Shown here in pieces: positions 5,493 to 6,395 of a stretch of 6,395 nucleotides of DNA. Both the position numbers and the translations under genes were made by a program. The notes beneath the pieces are model-generated. The model searched no databases, was not told the DNA's origin, and worked only from the letters and a program-made list of their open reading frames with translations. Every line of letters starts with the position of its first letter. The first letter of the stretch is position 1. The DNA is from Rhodospirillales bacterium (GTDB lineage Bacteria; Pseudomonadota; Alphaproteobacteria; Rhodospirillales; JASLLV01): assembly GCA_030754475.1 (NCBI GenBank), contig JASMAE010000102.1, positions 1-6,395 on the forward strand. Direction: 5' to 3'.

Positions 5493-6395
5493 ATGACCAG
5501 CGGTTCCAGGAAAACCGTTCTCCTTAGCCCGCGGGGCGCTTTGGGAGGCTTCCTTGCCGCGGTGCTCGTCGTCGTCGCGCTGCCGGCGCGCGCCATGGAA
5601 ACCCTCGCGCGCCAAGCATTCCTCATGGAAATGACCACCGGGGCGACACTCTTCGAGAAGGACGCCGATCAACCCATGGCGCCGGCCTCGATGAGCAAAT
5701 TGATGACCGTTTACATGATTTTCGAACATCTTCGCGACGGTCGACTCTCACTGGACGACACTTTCCCGGTCAGCGAGAACGCGTGGCGAAAGGGGGGTGC
5801 GAAAAGCGGCGGTTCCACCATGTTTCTCGATCCCGGTACACGGGTCCGGGTCGAAGATCTCTTGCGCGGAATCACCGTGCAATCGGGCAACGATGCCTCC
5901 ATCGTCGCCGCGGAAGGCCTGTCCGTCAGCGAAGATGCGTTCGCCGACGAGATGACGGTCAAGGCCCGCGAGTTGGGGCTTGCGGACTCGGTATTCAAGA
6001 ACGCGACGGGATTGCCCGATGCCGAGCACCTCACCACCCCGAGGGACATCGCGGTTCTGGCCGCGCGCACCATCGAGAACTTTCCCGAGTACTACCACTT
6101 CTATGCGGACAAGAACTTTACCTACAACGGAATCCGCCAGGGAAACCGCAATCCGCTGCTGTACAAGGACCTCGGCGCCGACGGTCTCAAGACTGGGCAC
6201 ACGGCCGACTCGGGATACGGACTCGCGGCCTCGGTGGTCCGCGGCGACCGCCGGCTCATCTTGGTCGTCAACGGGCTTCCGAGCGTCAAGGCGCGCAGCC
6301 GCGAATCGGAACGCCTGATCGAGTGGGGCCTACGCGAGTTCAAGAACTACGCCCTTTTCAAGCGTGGCGAGACGGTGATCGACGTAGAGGTCTGG
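5493..6395 (+). CDS. Serine D-alanyl-D-alanine carboxypeptidase (PBP5/6 type), 3' end missing
   Basis: The frame is open from ATG 5493 to the last base, giving 301 residues of a protein normally about 380-400 aa. The N-terminus has a basic region, a hydrophobic stretch (16-31) and a signal peptidase I site A-R-A34. All three penicillin-binding motifs of the S11 peptidase family are present: S66-M-S-K69 with the acyl-ester serine and general-base lysine, S131-G-N133, and K233-T-G235. The PBP5-typical 'NGIRQGNRNPLLYKD' (212-226) precedes 'DGLKTGHT'. The enzyme removes the terminal D-Ala from pentapeptides in the periplasm and so limits cross-linking. The last part of the window enters the beta-rich C-terminal domain; the amphipathic membrane anchor expected at the extreme C-terminus is beyond the edge. 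A weak GGA Shine-Dalgarno lies 5 nt before the ATG. It follows rlpA by 72 bp on the same strand, a pairing commonly seen in alphaproteobacteria (from memory). Often annotated dacA/dacC; which paralogue cannot be decided. Confidence 0.95.
   Translation, partial: MTSGSRKTVLLSPRGALGGFLAAVLVVVALPARAMETLARQAFLMEMTTGATLFEKDADQPMAPASMSKLMTVYMIFEHLRDGRLSLDDTFPVSENAWRKGGAKSGGSTMFLDPGTRVRVEDLLRGITVQSGNDASIVAAEGLSVSEDAFADEMTVKARELGLADSVFKNATGLPDAEHLTTPRDIAVLAARTIENFPEYYHFYADKNFTYNGIRQGNRNPLLYKDLGADGLKTGHTADSGYGLAASVVRGDRRLILVVNGLPSVKARSRESERLIEWGLREFKNYALFKRGETVIDVEVW

Overview
The window is high-GC bacterial DNA. Gene content and order point to an alphaproteobacterium, probably Rhodospirillales-like: an MltB-type lytic transglycosylase, an RlpA lipoprotein with a SPOR domain and a PBP5-type D,D-carboxypeptidase follow one another on one strand. 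The lineage is inferred from protein style and gene order and could not be tested here. I see no rRNA, tRNA, CRISPR array, insertion sequence, phage gene or broken gene.

Left half, minus strand, read from right to left. A DMT/EamA-family transporter (2326-1361) is followed by a dihydrodipicolinate-synthase-family lyase (1257-346). Next comes the N-terminus of a PLP-dependent enzyme resembling the sphingosine-1-phosphate lyase/glutamate decarboxylase group (231 to beyond base 1). The spacers are about 100-115 bp. A candidate sigma70-type promoter and two short symmetric or repeated sequences lie in front of the lyase, so it may have its own transcript. Together the genes look like a small metabolic module: one small-molecule transporter and two Schiff-base enzymes. 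The substrate cannot be read from the sequence.

Right half, plus strand. An ElyC/YdcF (DUF218) inner-membrane protein (2534-3343) is followed after 37 bp by a secreted lytic transglycosylase (3381-4373). After a short AT-rich spacer with an inverted repeat come an RlpA-type lipoprotein (4446-5420) and a serine D,D-carboxypeptidase that runs off the right edge (5493-6395). All four act on or around peptidoglycan. ElyC is linked to undecaprenyl-phosphate-dependent envelope synthesis, MltB and RlpA cleave glycan strands, and the carboxypeptidase trims pentapeptides.

The two halves are divergent, separated by about 207 bp (2327-2533) holding two inverted repeats but no convincing promoter. I found no clear new biological system. 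The least charted part is the transporter/lyase/PLP module. The right half is a conserved cell-wall cluster whose main interest is the ElyC-MltB pairing and the AT-rich control-like spacer before rlpA.
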